Source: Mucilaginibacter mali
Lineage (GTDB): Bacteria > Bacteroidota > Bacteroidia > Sphingobacteriales > Sphingobacteriaceae
Length of the DNA: 64,000 nt
Direction of reading: 5' to 3'
NCBI RefSeq assembly: GCF_013283875.1
Contig: NZ_CP054139.1
Span: 1,736,001 to 1,800,000, forward strand
In this document: piece after piece, positions 51,016 through 60,237 of the stretch
Numbering within the stretch: the first letter of the stretch is position 1
Layout of the letters: the number at the start of each line of letters is the position of its first letter
Translations under genes and position numbers: made by a program
Notes under the pieces: model-generated
Told to the model about the DNA's origin: nothing
What the model saw: the letters and a program-made list of their open reading frames with translations, nothing else
Database searches by the model: none

Positions 51016-52038
51016 CTAAAACAAGGTTTGGCTTGCGCCGGGTTTAAACAGGCCTAAGTGTTTATAGGCATGTTCAGTAGCTTCCCGTCCGCGCGATGTA
51101 CGCATCAGGAAGCCTTCCTGTATCAAAAATGGCTCGTAAACTTCTTCAATGGTGCCCTCATCTTCACCAACGGCGGTCGCTATGGTCTTCAATCCGACAG
51201 GCCCGCCCTTAAACTTCTCGATGATGGTTGTCAGGATCTTATTGTCCATCTCATCCAGGCCATGCTCGTCTACATTCAACGCGTTCAGCGCATATTGAGC
51301 TATTTCGGTGTCGATAGTGCCGTTACCCTTTATCTGGGCAAAATCGCGGGTGCGGCGTAACAGCGCGTTGGCAATACGTGGCGTACCACGGCTGCGGCGG
51401 GCAATCTCATAAGCACCCTCATCGCTGATGGGCGTTTTCAGTATCGATGCCGACCGCAGCAAAATAGTGGTCAATAACTTAGCATCGTAATACTCTAATC
51501 GAGAATTGATGCCAAAGCGGGCACGCAGCGGGGCGGTCAACAAACCGGAGCGGGTAGTGGCACCAACCAGCGTAAACGGATTTAAGGATAATTGCACCGA
51601 GCGGGCGTTGGGGCCACTTTCCAGCATAATATCTATCTTAAAATCCTCCATAGCCGAATACAAGTATTCTTCTACCAGCGGACTTAAGCGGTGTATCTCA
51701 TCAATAAAAAGGATATCGCCGGTTTCAAGGTTGGTAAGCAGGCCGGCCAGATCGCCGGGTTTGTCCAGCACGGGTCCTGAGGTGATCTTGATGCCTACGC
51801 CCATTTCGTTGGCGATGATGTGCGACAGGGTGGTTTTACCCAATCCCGGAGGGCCGTGCAGTAAAACATGGTCAAGCGCTTCGCCACGTTGGCGGGCAGC
51901 CTGAACAAACACCTTAAGATTGGCTAATATTTTATGCTGACCGGTAAAATCTTCGAAAGCCTGGGGCCGTAAAACTTTTTCTATATCATACTCTGCTGAT
52001 GATAGTCGCTCACGGTCGGGATTCAAATTTTCATTCAT
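51016..52038 (-). CDS. ruvB: Holliday junction branch migration helicase RuvB
   Basis: 340 residues from ATG 52038. Motifs: Walker [13 protein letters not shown], Walker [11 protein letters not shown], sensor-1 [17 protein letters not shown], and the C-terminal winged helix with [19 protein letters not shown] and [11 protein letters not shown]. RuvB is the hexameric motor that with RuvA moves Holliday junctions. The frame extends three codons to 52047 but MNEN is the usual kind of start. A family C palindrome fills the gap upstream. Confidence 0.95.
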   Translation of the reverse strand: MNENLNPDRERLSSAEYDIEKVLRPQAFEDFTGQHKILANLKVFVQAARQRGEALDHVLLHGPPGLGKTTLSHIIANEMGVGIKITSGPVLDKPGDLAGLLTNLETGDILFIDEIHRLSPLVEEYLYSAMEDFKIDIMLESGPNARSVQLSLNPFTLVGATTRSGLLTAPLRARFGINSRLEYYDAKLLTTILLRSASILKTPISDEGAYEIARRSRGTPRIANALLRRTRDFAQIKGNGTIDTEIAQYALNALNVDEHGLDEMDNKILTTIIEKFKGGPVGLKTIATAVGEDEGTIEEVYEPFLIQEGFLMRTSRGREATEHAYKHLGLFKPGASQTLF

Positions 52039-52062
52039 GGATAACAAAAATAGGATTATTTA

Positions 52063-52162
52063 TTTAGTCCGGAAGTCCGTAAGACCGAAAGTCCAAAAGA
52101 GCGGAGTGCAAATAACAAGCATTATCTTGCGGACTTTCGGTCTTACGGACTTTCCGACTAAA
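52063..52162. repeat. Palindromic repeat family C, best copy
   Basis: Arms of 32 bases (52063-52094 and 52131-52162) pair with only two differences; the core word is AGTCCGTAAGACCGAAAGTC. The element fits exactly between the stop of the glycosyltransferase gene at 52164 and the start region of ruvB. Confidence 0.75.
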
Positions 52163-52163
52163 A

Positions 52164-52895
52164 TCATCCTTCAGGATACTTCCTGAAAATGCTGTTGATC
52201 TTCATCTGGATAACGCCAAAAAAGGCTTCATAGAAGATACCGCCTGACATTTTGGATGTACCAACTGTGCGGTCGGTAAAAATAATAGGGATCTCTACCA
52301 CGTTAAATCCATGTTTCACAGTGGTATACTTCATTTCTATCTGAAAGGCATAGCCCACAAATTTTATCTTATGCAGTTGGATGGTTTGTAAAACCTTACG
52401 CTTATAACAAACAAAACCCGCGGTAGAATCCTGGATATTAAGGCCTGTAATAAAACGCACATAAACCGATGCGAAATAACTCATCAGCACCCGGCTCATG
52501 GGCCAGTTAACTACGTTCACTCCTTTTATATAGCGTGAACCTACCGACATATCGGCCCCATCCTCACACGCATCGCGCAACCTGATCAGGTCATCGGGGT
52601 TGTGTGAGAAATCGCAGTCCATTTCAAAAATGTATTCGTATTGGCGTTCCAGGCACCAGCGGAAACCATGTATATAGGCGGTACCTAAACCTTGCTTGCC
52701 TGTCCGTTCTTCGATAAATAATCTTCCGGAAAATTCGGTCTGTAATTGTTTAACGATAGCGGCGGTGCCATCTGGTGAGCCATCGTCAATGATCAGCAGG
52801 TCAAATTCGGGAGTGAGCGACATCACCTTACGGATCATGCGCTCAACATTTTCCTTTTCGTTGTAAGTAGGTATAATAACAATGCTGTCCGACAC
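52164..52895 (-). CDS. Polyprenol-phosphate mannosyltransferase-like GT2 glycosyltransferase
   Basis: About 243 residues from GTG 52895. GT2 fold: SIVIIPTYNEKENVERMI, LLIIDDGSPDGTAAIV, EMDCDFSHNPDDL (DxD-type metal site), GSRYIKGVNVVNWPMSR, and the C-terminal helix typical of dolichol-phosphate-mannose synthase-like enzymes. It would load a sugar, probably mannose, onto polyprenol phosphate at the inner membrane. The longer frame to 52955 adds a hydrophobic stretch without a family counterpart and lies next to a terminator, so GTG is preferred; the start is uncertain. Confidence 0.88.
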   Translation of the reverse strand: MSDSIVIIPTYNEKENVERMIRKVMSLTPEFDLLIIDDGSPDGTAAIVKQLQTEFSGRLFIEERTGKQGLGTAYIHGFRWCLERQYEYIFEMDCDFSHNPDDLIRLRDACEDGADMSVGSRYIKGVNVVNWPMSRVLMSYFASVYVRFITGLNIQDSTAGFVCYKRKVLQTIQLHKIKFVGYAFQIEMKYTTVKHGFNVVEIPIIFTDRTVGTSKMSGGIFYEAFFGVIQMKINSIFRKYPEG

Positions 52896-52949
52896 CTGTA
52901 GAATGTAGTTTAGTAAATAAAAAGGCGAAGCTAAAGCTAATATTGCAAT

Positions 52950-53003
52950 AAGCAAAAATAATAAATGCCATTTAACTTGTTTTAACAGTTAAATGGCATT
53001 TAT
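52950..53003 (-). terminator. Terminator of the POT transporter gene
   Basis: A perfect 16-bp stem, ATAAATGCCATTTAAC (52961-52976) with 52988-53003, followed on the minus strand by TATTTTTGC. It also covers the region where the longer form of the glycosyltransferase gene would start. Confidence 0.8.
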
Positions 53004-53022
53004 GCATTAAGTATTAATTATT

Positions 53023-54513
53023 TTACAGTTTCTCTGTTTCTGATACTACTTTGTTTTCGTTTTCAGCGTCATCAATGTAGTTATGTTCTTTTAAACGTGG
53101 TGCTATGAACATAAACAACACAATAAACACAGCTATAAACCCTACAAAGAACCAGTAGTAATTGGCACCGGCCAAATGGGCTTCAAAATAACCGTGATTT
53201 TTGATGTTGTTGTTAACCGCGGCGGTAATCAAATTACCCAATGCCACCACCAGGAACCAAATGCCCGACATGGTACTCTTCATAGAAGCAGGCGAGTGGG
53301 TGTAGGCATACTGCAAACCGGTGATCGACACCAATACTTCAGCAGCTGAAAGTACCGCGTAAGCCAGGATTTGCCACCAGATAGATGGCGAACCGCCGTG
53401 ATCGATATTGGCCTGTATCATGGCAATAATAACAAACGAAAGCGCCGTTAATATCAAACCAACACCTAATCTTCTTAAAGGAGTGGTTTTTAAGCCGATC
53501 TTATCGAAGAAAGGATAGATGCCATAATTGAATATTGGGATAAATATCAGCAGGAAGATAGTGTTTACTGTATTTACCTGTCCGGCTATCACATCAAATT
53601 TGGTGAAGCCCAGGTTAACAGACAGGTTCATTTTTGCAGCTTGCAATACCCACTCTGATAAGCACTGATCCCAAACGGCCCAAAACGCCAGCGCGAAGAA
53701 GAACACAGCCATTACACGGTAAACCGCTTTTACGCCCTCTACTTTTTCCGGATCGTACTCACCCTTGGCAACATCTAATAACGACTGGCCTGCTTTCTTT
53801 TGGCTCATATGGGTTAAAGCGTAAAACGAGATGAACACAAAATTATTTCTGTTAACGCCTTTAGGCGGAACGCGCACATATTTTTTACGACCTAGGAAGA
53901 AGATCAGCGTAGCCAAACCCATCAGGATGCCCGGGATACCGAAAGCCCATTGCGCGCCATAATATTTATACACCCATGGAATAAGCATAGTAGAAAACAT
54001 GGAACCCGCGTTAATACTGAAGTAGAACCAGCCATATACCTTTGAAAGCAGGTCCTGATTGGTGGCATCAAACTGATCGCCTACGTTGGCCGATACGCAG
54101 GATTTGATACCGCCCGCGCCGATGGCAACTAAAACCAAACCCGCGATAAAGCCATTGATATTGCTATCAAATAAAGCCAGGCATAAGTGGCCAAAGCAAT
54201 ACACCATTGATATGTAAAGGATCAATTTGTACTTGCCGGTGAACCAGTCGGCAACTAAACCACCCACAAACGGGAGCGTATAGGCCAGCGTTACAAAAAA
54301 GTGCGTACTCTCGTTAGCATGAGCTTCGGCTACGGTTGTTAATGCCTTATCGCCGGTAGGGTTGTAAAATTGCGCCACCAAAAAGGTAACCAAAATAGAG
54401 CGCATACCATAAAAGCTGAAGCGCTCGGCGGCCTCATTACCAATGATATACGGGACGCTTTTTGGGTAACGCGGTTTCTTTTCTGCAGGAACAGTTAGTG
54501 TATCGTTTGTCAT
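53023..54513 (-). CDS. POT-family proton-coupled oligopeptide transporter
   Basis: 496 residues with about 12-14 membrane segments. Family signatures: IGNEAAERFSFYGMRSILV in the first helix (the ExxER-type motif reads EAAERFSFYG) and the PTR2 segment GAGGIKSCVSANVGDQFD, followed by GWFYFSINAGSMFSTML. It imports di- and tripeptides with protons across the inner membrane. It stands alone, with its own terminator. Confidence 0.93.
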   Translation of the reverse strand: MTNDTLTVPAEKKPRYPKSVPYIIGNEAAERFSFYGMRSILVTFLVAQFYNPTGDKALTTVAEAHANESTHFFVTLAYTLPFVGGLVADWFTGKYKLILYISMVYCFGHLCLALFDSNINGFIAGLVLVAIGAGGIKSCVSANVGDQFDATNQDLLSKVYGWFYFSINAGSMFSTMLIPWVYKYYGAQWAFGIPGILMGLATLIFFLGRKKYVRVPPKGVNRNNFVFISFYALTHMSQKKAGQSLLDVAKGEYDPEKVEGVKAVYRVMAVFFFALAFWAVWDQCLSEWVLQAAKMNLSVNLGFTKFDVIAGQVNTVNTIFLLIFIPIFNYGIYPFFDKIGLKTTPLRRLGVGLILTALSFVIIAMIQANIDHGGSPSIWWQILAYAVLSAAEVLVSITGLQYAYTHSPASMKSTMSGIWFLVVALGNLITAAVNNNIKNHGYFEAHLAGANYYWFFVGFIAVFIVLFMFIAPRLKEHNYIDDAENENKVVSETEKL

Positions 54514-54614
54514 GTAATCTTAAAAAATTTTCCTAAAATACTATTAATCTTCTAAATCAGAATTTTATACTGAATTAATTGCCGTTGATAATATAAATAT
54601 TGGTAAATGCTGTG

Positions 54615-55523
54615 TTATTGTTGTATTTTCTCAGGCGGCAGGGCTTGTTTATCAAGTTCCTTCGATTTTTTTGGGTCGTTAAATTGAGTCTCTTTGCCAT
54701 CGGGTATGTTTTTCATATCCAGGTTAGATACAAATTGCCAGTGCCCGTTTTGCAGCTTATAGCCGTCGTAACTCAGATCGGGCCCAAAAGTTTGTGGTCT
54801 GTCTTTCATCTTTTTATCTGGTGGTACCAAATGATCGAAAACGATAAGGTTTTGCTCGGGCACATATCGCAGCAGCATAGATACTGTGCGGGTGTACTCA
54901 AACACCACTCGCCTGCGTGTTTTGCTGTTGCCATCAAAAACGGGCAGGCCAAACTGTGGTTTGTTATCAACAAAAGATAAAACCTCGATCACTTTTTTGG
55001 TCGATTCTACCGTATTGCCTTTCCATCCCAATAAAACATAGTAAGGCTTTTGCGCATAAACGGGGATGATCTTATAGTACTGCGCGCCAAACCACTTGCG
55101 GTTATTTACCACCGAATCTTCAGGGTTGGTTTGCAGCGGCGAATAGTCTTCCAGCCCATGCAAAACCAAAGGGCCACCGGTGTTCATTTGTATGCTGCCG
55201 TAAAAGCGGTAACTGCCGTCATCGTGCATTACATACCAGCTAAAAATGCGGAACTTGTTATCGGGCGAATTAAGAATGCTGATGGTTTTTAACGAATCGA
55301 ACTTAAACAGGAATGAGTTATTGATCTTCAGCGCGCTAACCAGCGTTTTAATAAAAGCGTAATTAGCGTTTTTGCGCTCCAGTTCAATTGGCTCGTTGAT
55401 CATTTTCAGGCCCAGTTTTTTCAAACTATCCTGGTAAATGTTCAGCTGTTTTACCGATGCCTGCTGCGCGAAGGCGGCATTGGCCGTTATGACTATTAAA
55501 AGTATCAGCAGTGTTTTTTTCAT
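54615..55523 (-). CDS. Secreted hypothetical protein
   Basis: About 302 residues from ATG 55523, giving the signal peptide MKKTLLILLIVITANAAFAQ. The 20-codon extension ([10 protein letters not shown]...) is a shadow of the thiolase end and was rejected. The mature part contains FRIFSWYVMHDDGSYRFYGS and YKIIPVYAQKPYYVLLGWKG, a pattern I recall in uncharacterised Bacteroidota proteins. It starts 8 bases after the thiolase stop and is probably co-transcribed with it. The function is unknown. Confidence 0.7.
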   Translation of the reverse strand: MKKTLLILLIVITANAAFAQQASVKQLNIYQDSLKKLGLKMINEPIELERKNANYAFIKTLVSALKINNSFLFKFDSLKTISILNSPDNKFRIFSWYVMHDDGSYRFYGSIQMNTGGPLVLHGLEDYSPLQTNPEDSVVNNRKWFGAQYYKIIPVYAQKPYYVLLGWKGNTVESTKKVIEVLSFVDNKPQFGLPVFDGNSKTRRRVVFEYTRTVSMLLRYVPEQNLIVFDHLVPPDKKMKDRPQTFGPDLSYDGYKLQNGHWQFVSNLDMKNIPDGKETQFNDPKKSKELDKQALPPEKIQQ

Positions 55524-55531
55524 CACTTCAA

Positions 55532-56710
55532 TTAACGCAAATTTTCGATAACAATTGCGCTTGCGCCGCCGCCGCCGTTGCAAATGCCCGCTACGCCATA
55601 TTTACCTTTATTTTGTTGAAGTACATGTGCCAAAGTCACAATTATACGCGCGCCCGAAGCACCCAGCGGGTGGCCTAAGGAAACAGCACCGCCATTAACG
55701 TTTACCCTGGCCGGATCCAATTTTAATAGTTGATTATTGGCGAGAGCCACAACCGAGAAAGCCTCGTTGATCTCGAAGAAGTCGATATCATCGGCAGTTA
55801 GGGTTGCATTATGCAAGGCTAAAGGGATGGCTTTCGACGGCGCGGTGGTGAACCATTCCGGCGCCTGCTGCGCATCGGCATAAGCAACAACACGGGCAAT
55901 AGGTTTAATACCCATTGCATCGGCCCTTTCGCGGCTCATTAAAACTAAAGCGGCAGCGCCATCATTCAGGGTTGATGCATTGGCGGCGGTAACTGTACCA
56001 TCCTTTTTAAATACCGGTTTAAGGGTTGGGATCTTATCAAACTTTACAGCAGCGGCTTCTTCGTCGGTACTGAAAAAGGTAACCTCACCTTTACGGTCTT
56101 TTATTTCAACCGGGGTTATCTCAGCAGCAAATTTGCCATCGGCGATAGCCTGCTGCGAACGTTTGTACGATTCGATGGCGAATGCGTCCTGCTCTTCGCG
56201 GCTGATATTGCAATCAACAGCACACAATTCAGCTGCCGAACCCATGTGGTAATCATTATATACATCCCAAAGGCCATCTTTAACCAGGCCATCTGTAATC
56301 TGACCATGACCTAAACGGTAACCGGTACGGGCTTTATCCAAATAGTAGGGCACATTGCTCATGCTCTCCATGCCACCGGCCACAACAATATCCTGCTGAC
56401 CTAAGGCAATACTTTGCGCGGCCAGCATCACGGCCTTCATTCCCGATGCACAAACTTTGTTGATGGTAGTGGCGGGCAAGTCGGGCAGACCGGCAAATTT
56501 GGCTGCCTGGGTAGCCGGCGCCTGGCCCAAATTGGCCGACATCACGTTGCCGAAATACACCTCCTGCACCTGTTCTGGCTTTAAACCAGCCTTTTCAACA
56601 ACGCTTTTTATTACTACTGCGCCCAGTTGTGTGGCGCTTAACGATGCCAGCGAACCCCCGAAGCTGCCGATAGGCGTACGGGTAGCCGCAACAATAACTA
56701 CTTCCTTCAT
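55532..56710 (-). CDS. Thiolase (acetyl-CoA C-acyltransferase)
   Basis: 392 residues, typical thiolase length. The nucleophilic Cys lies in [12 protein letters not shown] (about residue 88), the His in [14 protein letters not shown], and the second Cys in [11 protein letters not shown]. It condenses or cleaves acyl-CoA with acetyl-CoA; biosynthetic (PhaA/AtoB-like) or degradative (FadA-like) use cannot be told from sequence, though length and NGGGGASA favour the acetoacetyl-CoA type. TACCTTTG lies 19 bases before the ATG. Confidence 0.93.
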   Translation of the reverse strand: MKEVVIVAATRTPIGSFGGSLASLSATQLGAVVIKSVVEKAGLKPEQVQEVYFGNVMSANLGQAPATQAAKFAGLPDLPATTINKVCASGMKAVMLAAQSIALGQQDIVVAGGMESMSNVPYYLDKARTGYRLGHGQITDGLVKDGLWDVYNDYHMGSAAELCAVDCNISREEQDAFAIESYKRSQQAIADGKFAAEITPVEIKDRKGEVTFFSTDEEAAAVKFDKIPTLKPVFKKDGTVTAANASTLNDGAAALVLMSRERADAMGIKPIARVVAYADAQQAPEWFTTAPSKAIPLALHNATLTADDIDFFEINEAFSVVALANNQLLKLDPARVNVNGGAVSLGHPLGASGARIIVTLAHVLQQNKGKYGVAGICNGGGGASAIVIENLR

Positions 56711-56729
56711 AAATTTTAAATTGGTGCCG

Positions 56730-56737
56730 CAAAGGTA
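56730..56737 (-). promoter_or_regulatory. TAnnTTTG -7 box of the thiolase gene
   Basis: Minus-strand TACCTTTG, 19 bases before the ATG at 56710. It lies close to the family E palindrome that starts at 56768. Confidence 0.55.
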
Positions 56738-56767
56738 GATTTTTTTAACCGGCTTATAGTAGTAGAT

Positions 56768-56882
56768 TTTTAACCACAGAAAAAAACACAGAGTACACAG
56801 CGTTTTCTTGTTTAGCTATCTGGTTAAAAATAACAAAACGCTGTGTACTCTGTGTTTTTTTCTCTGTGTCTTTGTGGTTAAA
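56768..56882. repeat. TTAACCACAGAAA palindrome (family E, no gene)
   Basis: The left arm 56768-56806 (TTTAACCACAG, then ACACAGAGTACACAGCGTTT) pairs with 56835-56882 (AAACGCTGTGTACTCTGTGT ... CTTTGTGGTTAAA). The inner 22 bases are perfect and an 11-base word CTCTGTGTCTT is extra in the right arm. The end motif is that of the GxxExxY unit at 5981-6516. No ORF lies inside. Confidence 0.65.
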
Positions 56883-56888
56883 TCACCA

Positions 56889-58271
56889 CTAAACCCCAGC
56901 CATCTCCCACACCAAATCCAGCTTCTTAGCCGGGTAACGTTCTACATGGGCCAGCACCAGGTTGCGGATATAACCATTATCAGGGTAGGGTAAAAGAAGC
57001 GCTTTCAGCGCTTCGAAATTATCTACCTGGAAATCGTTGGTGATATAGCCCATGCCGTAAAAGCGGCCGTTCTCTATCAGCATACAGCTTTGCTCATCGT
57101 AGTTGCGGCCTTTATCGCGCAGGGCAAAGGTAGGCAGCTGCTCCTTTAAGCTGTTGATGGCGTTATCCACCTTTTGATTGTAGGCTTCGGCGTCCTCCAC
57201 ACCCTCGCAGGCGCATTGTTCCTTCAGGCTGCCGGTGCAGGTATCATTATTTTTTTGGATGAAGCATAGCTTGGGGCATAACTCAAACTCTTCTATCAAC
57301 TGGTTAAGGATACCGTAACCTTCCAAAAGCGATTTGCAGTTATGCACGGCATCGGCATATTTGCGGTGCTTATCCACCGCCAGGCGCAGGTAGCCGCGCT
57401 GATCTTTATAGGTATACAGGCCAAAGCGATGCTCAAAGCGTTTAAGCGAGCGGTTGTATTTTGGCCACAAGCGTTTGATCTCTACCGCTTCCATCGCCAG
57501 CGACATCAGTTCGGTTCCGCATTCCTGGTAGGTAATGTGGTGGATATTGCGCAAAAACTCCTGCCGTTGCTGGTTAGGATTATTCCCGCTGAAATGGCTG
57601 CGTACCCGTTTTTTAATGTTTACGGCCTTGCCTACGTAAATCACCTTACCCTTTTGATCGTGAAAATAATATACGCCCGGCATCAGCGGCAGCGATTCAA
57701 TTACGTTTTTAGGCAAATGCGGCGGCAGGTTCTGCTCCTTGCTGTTGTGTTTAAGCGATGCCAGGATATGCTTATTGGTATCGCTGCGCAACAGCAAGCC
57801 AAACAACTCTGCGGTAGCATCGGCATCGCCCCCCGCGCGGTGGCGACTGGCATTGGCGATACCTAAATGATGGCACAATTTGCCCAAACTATAGGAGGGC
57901 AGCCCCGGCAATATTTTACGCCCAAGGCGAACGGTACAAAGCTTATTGCAGTTGAGATCATACCCCGAAGCCGACAGGTGATAGCGCAGGAAAGAATAAT
58001 CAAAATTGACATTATGCGCCACGAAGATCTTATCATGCAGTAACTGGTAAATCTCGTGCGCCACTTGCCCAAAGTAGGGGGCACCCTGCACCATCTCATT
58101 ACTAATGCCGGTTAGGGCACGTATATAAACCGGGATGTCACGCCCGGGATTAACCAACGTTTCGTAGCGGTGCGTAACCTGCATACCATCATGAATACAG
58201 ATAGCCACCTCGGTTATTCCGTTGGCGCTGGCGTGGCCGCCGGTGGTCTCTATATCTACAATCGCGTACAT
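56889..58271 (-). CDS. DnaQ-like exonuclease fused to a UvrC-like GIY-YIG nuclease domain
   Basis: About 460 residues from ATG 58271. The N-terminal DEDDh exonuclease (1-170) has AIVDIETTGG, AHNVNFDYSFL and HRAGGDADATAEL. A GIY-YIG domain follows (about 195-275): GVYYFHDQKGKVIYVGKA, IKKRVRSHFSG and a Glu in MAMEAVEIKRLWP-type context (SLAMEAVEIKRLW). The last 180 residues resemble the UvrC/Cho middle part, including LCPKLCFIQKN with Cys residues. Such fusions are known in several bacterial phyla and are thought to act in DNA repair. A Mg-dependent incision activity is inferred. Confidence 0.88.
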   Translation of the reverse strand: MYAIVDIETTGGHASANGITEVAICIHDGMQVTHRYETLVNPGRDIPVYIRALTGISNEMVQGAPYFGQVAHEIYQLLHDKIFVAHNVNFDYSFLRYHLSASGYDLNCNKLCTVRLGRKILPGLPSYSLGKLCHHLGIANASRHRAGGDADATAELFGLLLRSDTNKHILASLKHNSKEQNLPPHLPKNVIESLPLMPGVYYFHDQKGKVIYVGKAVNIKKRVRSHFSGNNPNQQRQEFLRNIHHITYQECGTELMSLAMEAVEIKRLWPKYNRSLKRFEHRFGLYTYKDQRGYLRLAVDKHRKYADAVHNCKSLLEGYGILNQLIEEFELCPKLCFIQKNNDTCTGSLKEQCACEGVEDAEAYNQKVDNAINSLKEQLPTFALRDKGRNYDEQSCMLIENGRFYGMGYITNDFQVDNFEALKALLLPYPDNGYIRNLVLAHVERYPAKKLDLVWEMAGV

Positions 58272-58314
58272 TGCTAACAAAGTTAGTTATTTTTGGTGAT
58301 CGGAGGTTAGTTAA

Positions 58315-58869
58315 TTAAAGATTAGTTTCAATTCCGTTTTCATCTAAAATATAGATATTGTGCTCAAAGTCTTTTAAATAGATCCTATCGTCCATTATTT
58401 CAAAGGAACTTTCTCCATCCGGGGTTGCAAATATATCCCGCGCACCGAACTGCCATTTGATATTACCATTAAAATCGATACGGCTTATTTCAAGTTCGCC
58501 ATGTACCAGCATATCGTTTTTAAATGGATATATAGCAAAACAAGTTGCCGAATCTGCTTTTAATTGCCATGAAAGAGTGAGTTCGGGGATTTTCAATGCG
58601 AAAACATGGTTTGCACAACAGATGAAGATATTTTCATCACCAATTAAAAAAGAATGTTTATGTATTGTAGTTGCACCAGCGGTGCAAGCAACAATTGCAC
58701 TGGATAGTTCAGTATCGTCCTTGTTTATCCTTATACCATGCTGTGATCCATACCAGGTACCAGATGCATCGTATTGAAATTTATAGTTATTTATGTTATC
58801 AGCCGAACCAAAGGTGTATCGCTGGTCATGTACCACCTCTATCACATATTCTTTGTAATACGTGGTCAT
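58315..58869 (-). CDS. Hypothetical beta-rich protein
   Basis: 184 residues, no signal peptide, no membrane segment. Repeating strands such as NIFICCANHVFALKIPELTL, RIDFNGNIKWQFGAR and IYLKDFEHNIYILDENG look like blades of a PQQ/WD-like propeller, but fewer than a full ring. Not assigned to a family. More AT-rich than its neighbours. It stands 22 bases after the TlpA-like gene in the same direction. Confidence 0.6.
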   Translation of the reverse strand: MTTYYKEYVIEVVHDQRYTFGSADNINNYKFQYDASGTWYGSQHGIRINKDDTELSSAIVACTAGATTIHKHSFLIGDENIFICCANHVFALKIPELTLSWQLKADSATCFAIYPFKNDMLVHGELEISRIDFNGNIKWQFGARDIFATPDGESSFEIMDDRIYLKDFEHNIYILDENGIETNL

Positions 58870-58891
58870 TTTTTACAGGTCGTTATTGCTA

Positions 58892-60142
58892 TTATATCCG
58901 TTCTATTATCGCTTTTTTCACCTCGGCATCGGTGGGGTTTATGGCTATTATCTTGCCATCCTTGTCCACCAACACCATCATACCTGCCCCGTTACTGATG
59001 CCGAATTTATTCCATATCTCATTTTTATCATCCATCTCTACCAAATTTATCCAGGGGTATTTTTCGCGCTTAAGGGCATTGGCAAGGTCATTGGTGCTTT
59101 TAAATTCGCGGGCTATACCAACCAGGGTAAAGCCTTTATCTTTAAACTCGTAATAAATAGGTAACATGGTACGCGTGGCCGAAATGCAGGGCCCGCACCA
59201 TGATCCCCAAAGGTCGATCAGTGTTATTTTGCCTTTAGATAATTCGGATAACTGATATGATCTGCCTGAAAGATCGGAAGCTGTAAGATCCATTATTTGC
59301 TGGCCTACTTTGATCTTAAAAAGACTGTTCAACTCGTTGCCAATAATTTTTGTGTAACTATGCTGAGGGAATTTAGCGGCATAAGCAGGGTACGCTTTGT
59401 TCATTTCTTCCGCAACATCCGGCCTGTCTTTCGAATAAAAAGCATCCTGTAACATCAAATAATAAGAAAACTCGTTGAGGTTCTTATTGATATACGCATA
59501 TTTCCATTTATTCACCCTGCGGGCAATGGCCTTACTTTCCAGCGATAGTAATTTACCTTTTGGTGTGTATTCATCACCTGTTTTACGCAATTCTGCCAGT
59601 TTAAGATATACCGATCTGTCTACCTTGTCATGTGATTTATTGCTTAGCGCAGCTATTACACTATCATATGCAGCGCTTCGATATTCGTGGTTCTTTGTCA
59701 GAATATCCTCTTTATCCTTTAGTACTTTATATTCAGGATCGAATGTGGTTTTCTGCATCGATAAGAAATTATAAAGCTCTTTATTCAGTTTTCCTCCGGT
59801 AACCTCGTTCTTTCCCGAGTTTTCCATATCGTAAATTTTAAACGATATACCGCCCCCTACAGGGAAAAAGATAACCGGGTGCCACGAGCCATGGTCTATC
59901 TCGTCTTTAAAGATCAATTGATAAGCTTCTGTTTCAGTAACATCAAATGTGTATTCAAAAGCATTATCTTTTATATCGATGACCTGCCTGTTGGCATCAC
60001 GCGCGTCAGACGCTTTTGTGAGGTACAATACCTTGCTGTTCCGGTTTATAATGGCGCCTTTAATAGTGCATTTAAAACTTGGGTTGCCAAAGCACAGTAT
60101 CGTGTTTAGCAAGATGCAAATGGTTAGTAGCTTTGTTTTCAT
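58892..60142 (-). CDS. TlpA-like thiol-disulfide protein with DUF4369-like N-domain
   Basis: About 416 residues from ATG 60142 (signal MKTKLLTICILLNTILCFG). The N-terminal part (25-130), with FKCTIKGAIINRNSKVLYLT, fits DUF4369; a helical linker follows. The C-terminal thioredoxin domain (about 275-416) has the active site LWGSWCGPCISATR with CGPC. It reduces or maintains cysteines in the periplasm; this family is sometimes tied to cytochrome c maturation, but the Ccm genes are over 30 kb away. Confidence 0.87.
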   Translation of the reverse strand: MKTKLLTICILLNTILCFGNPSFKCTIKGAIINRNSKVLYLTKASDARDANRQVIDIKDNAFEYTFDVTETEAYQLIFKDEIDHGSWHPVIFFPVGGGISFKIYDMENSGKNEVTGGKLNKELYNFLSMQKTTFDPEYKVLKDKEDILTKNHEYRSAAYDSVIAALSNKSHDKVDRSVYLKLAELRKTGDEYTPKGKLLSLESKAIARRVNKWKYAYINKNLNEFSYYLMLQDAFYSKDRPDVAEEMNKAYPAYAAKFPQHSYTKIIGNELNSLFKIKVGQQIMDLTASDLSGRSYQLSELSKGKITLIDLWGSWCGPCISATRTMLPIYYEFKDKGFTLVGIAREFKSTNDLANALKREKYPWINLVEMDDKNEIWNKFGISNGAGMMVLVDKDGKIIAINPTDAEVKKAIIERI

Positions 60143-60183
60143 GATATTGAATGGCAGGTTCACCGAATATACAAATTACACAA

Positions 60184-60217
60184 ACAAAAAATGCCACGAC
60201 GATCGTCGTGGCATTTT
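60184..60217 (-). terminator. Terminator of yidC, bidirectional
   Basis: AAATGCCACGAC / GATC / GTCGTGGCATTT forms a perfect stem (arms 60188-60200 and 60205-60217) with A-runs on one side and T-runs on the other, so it works in both directions. Confidence 0.85.
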
Positions 60218-60237
60218 TTAGCTAAAAGCTTGTTTAG

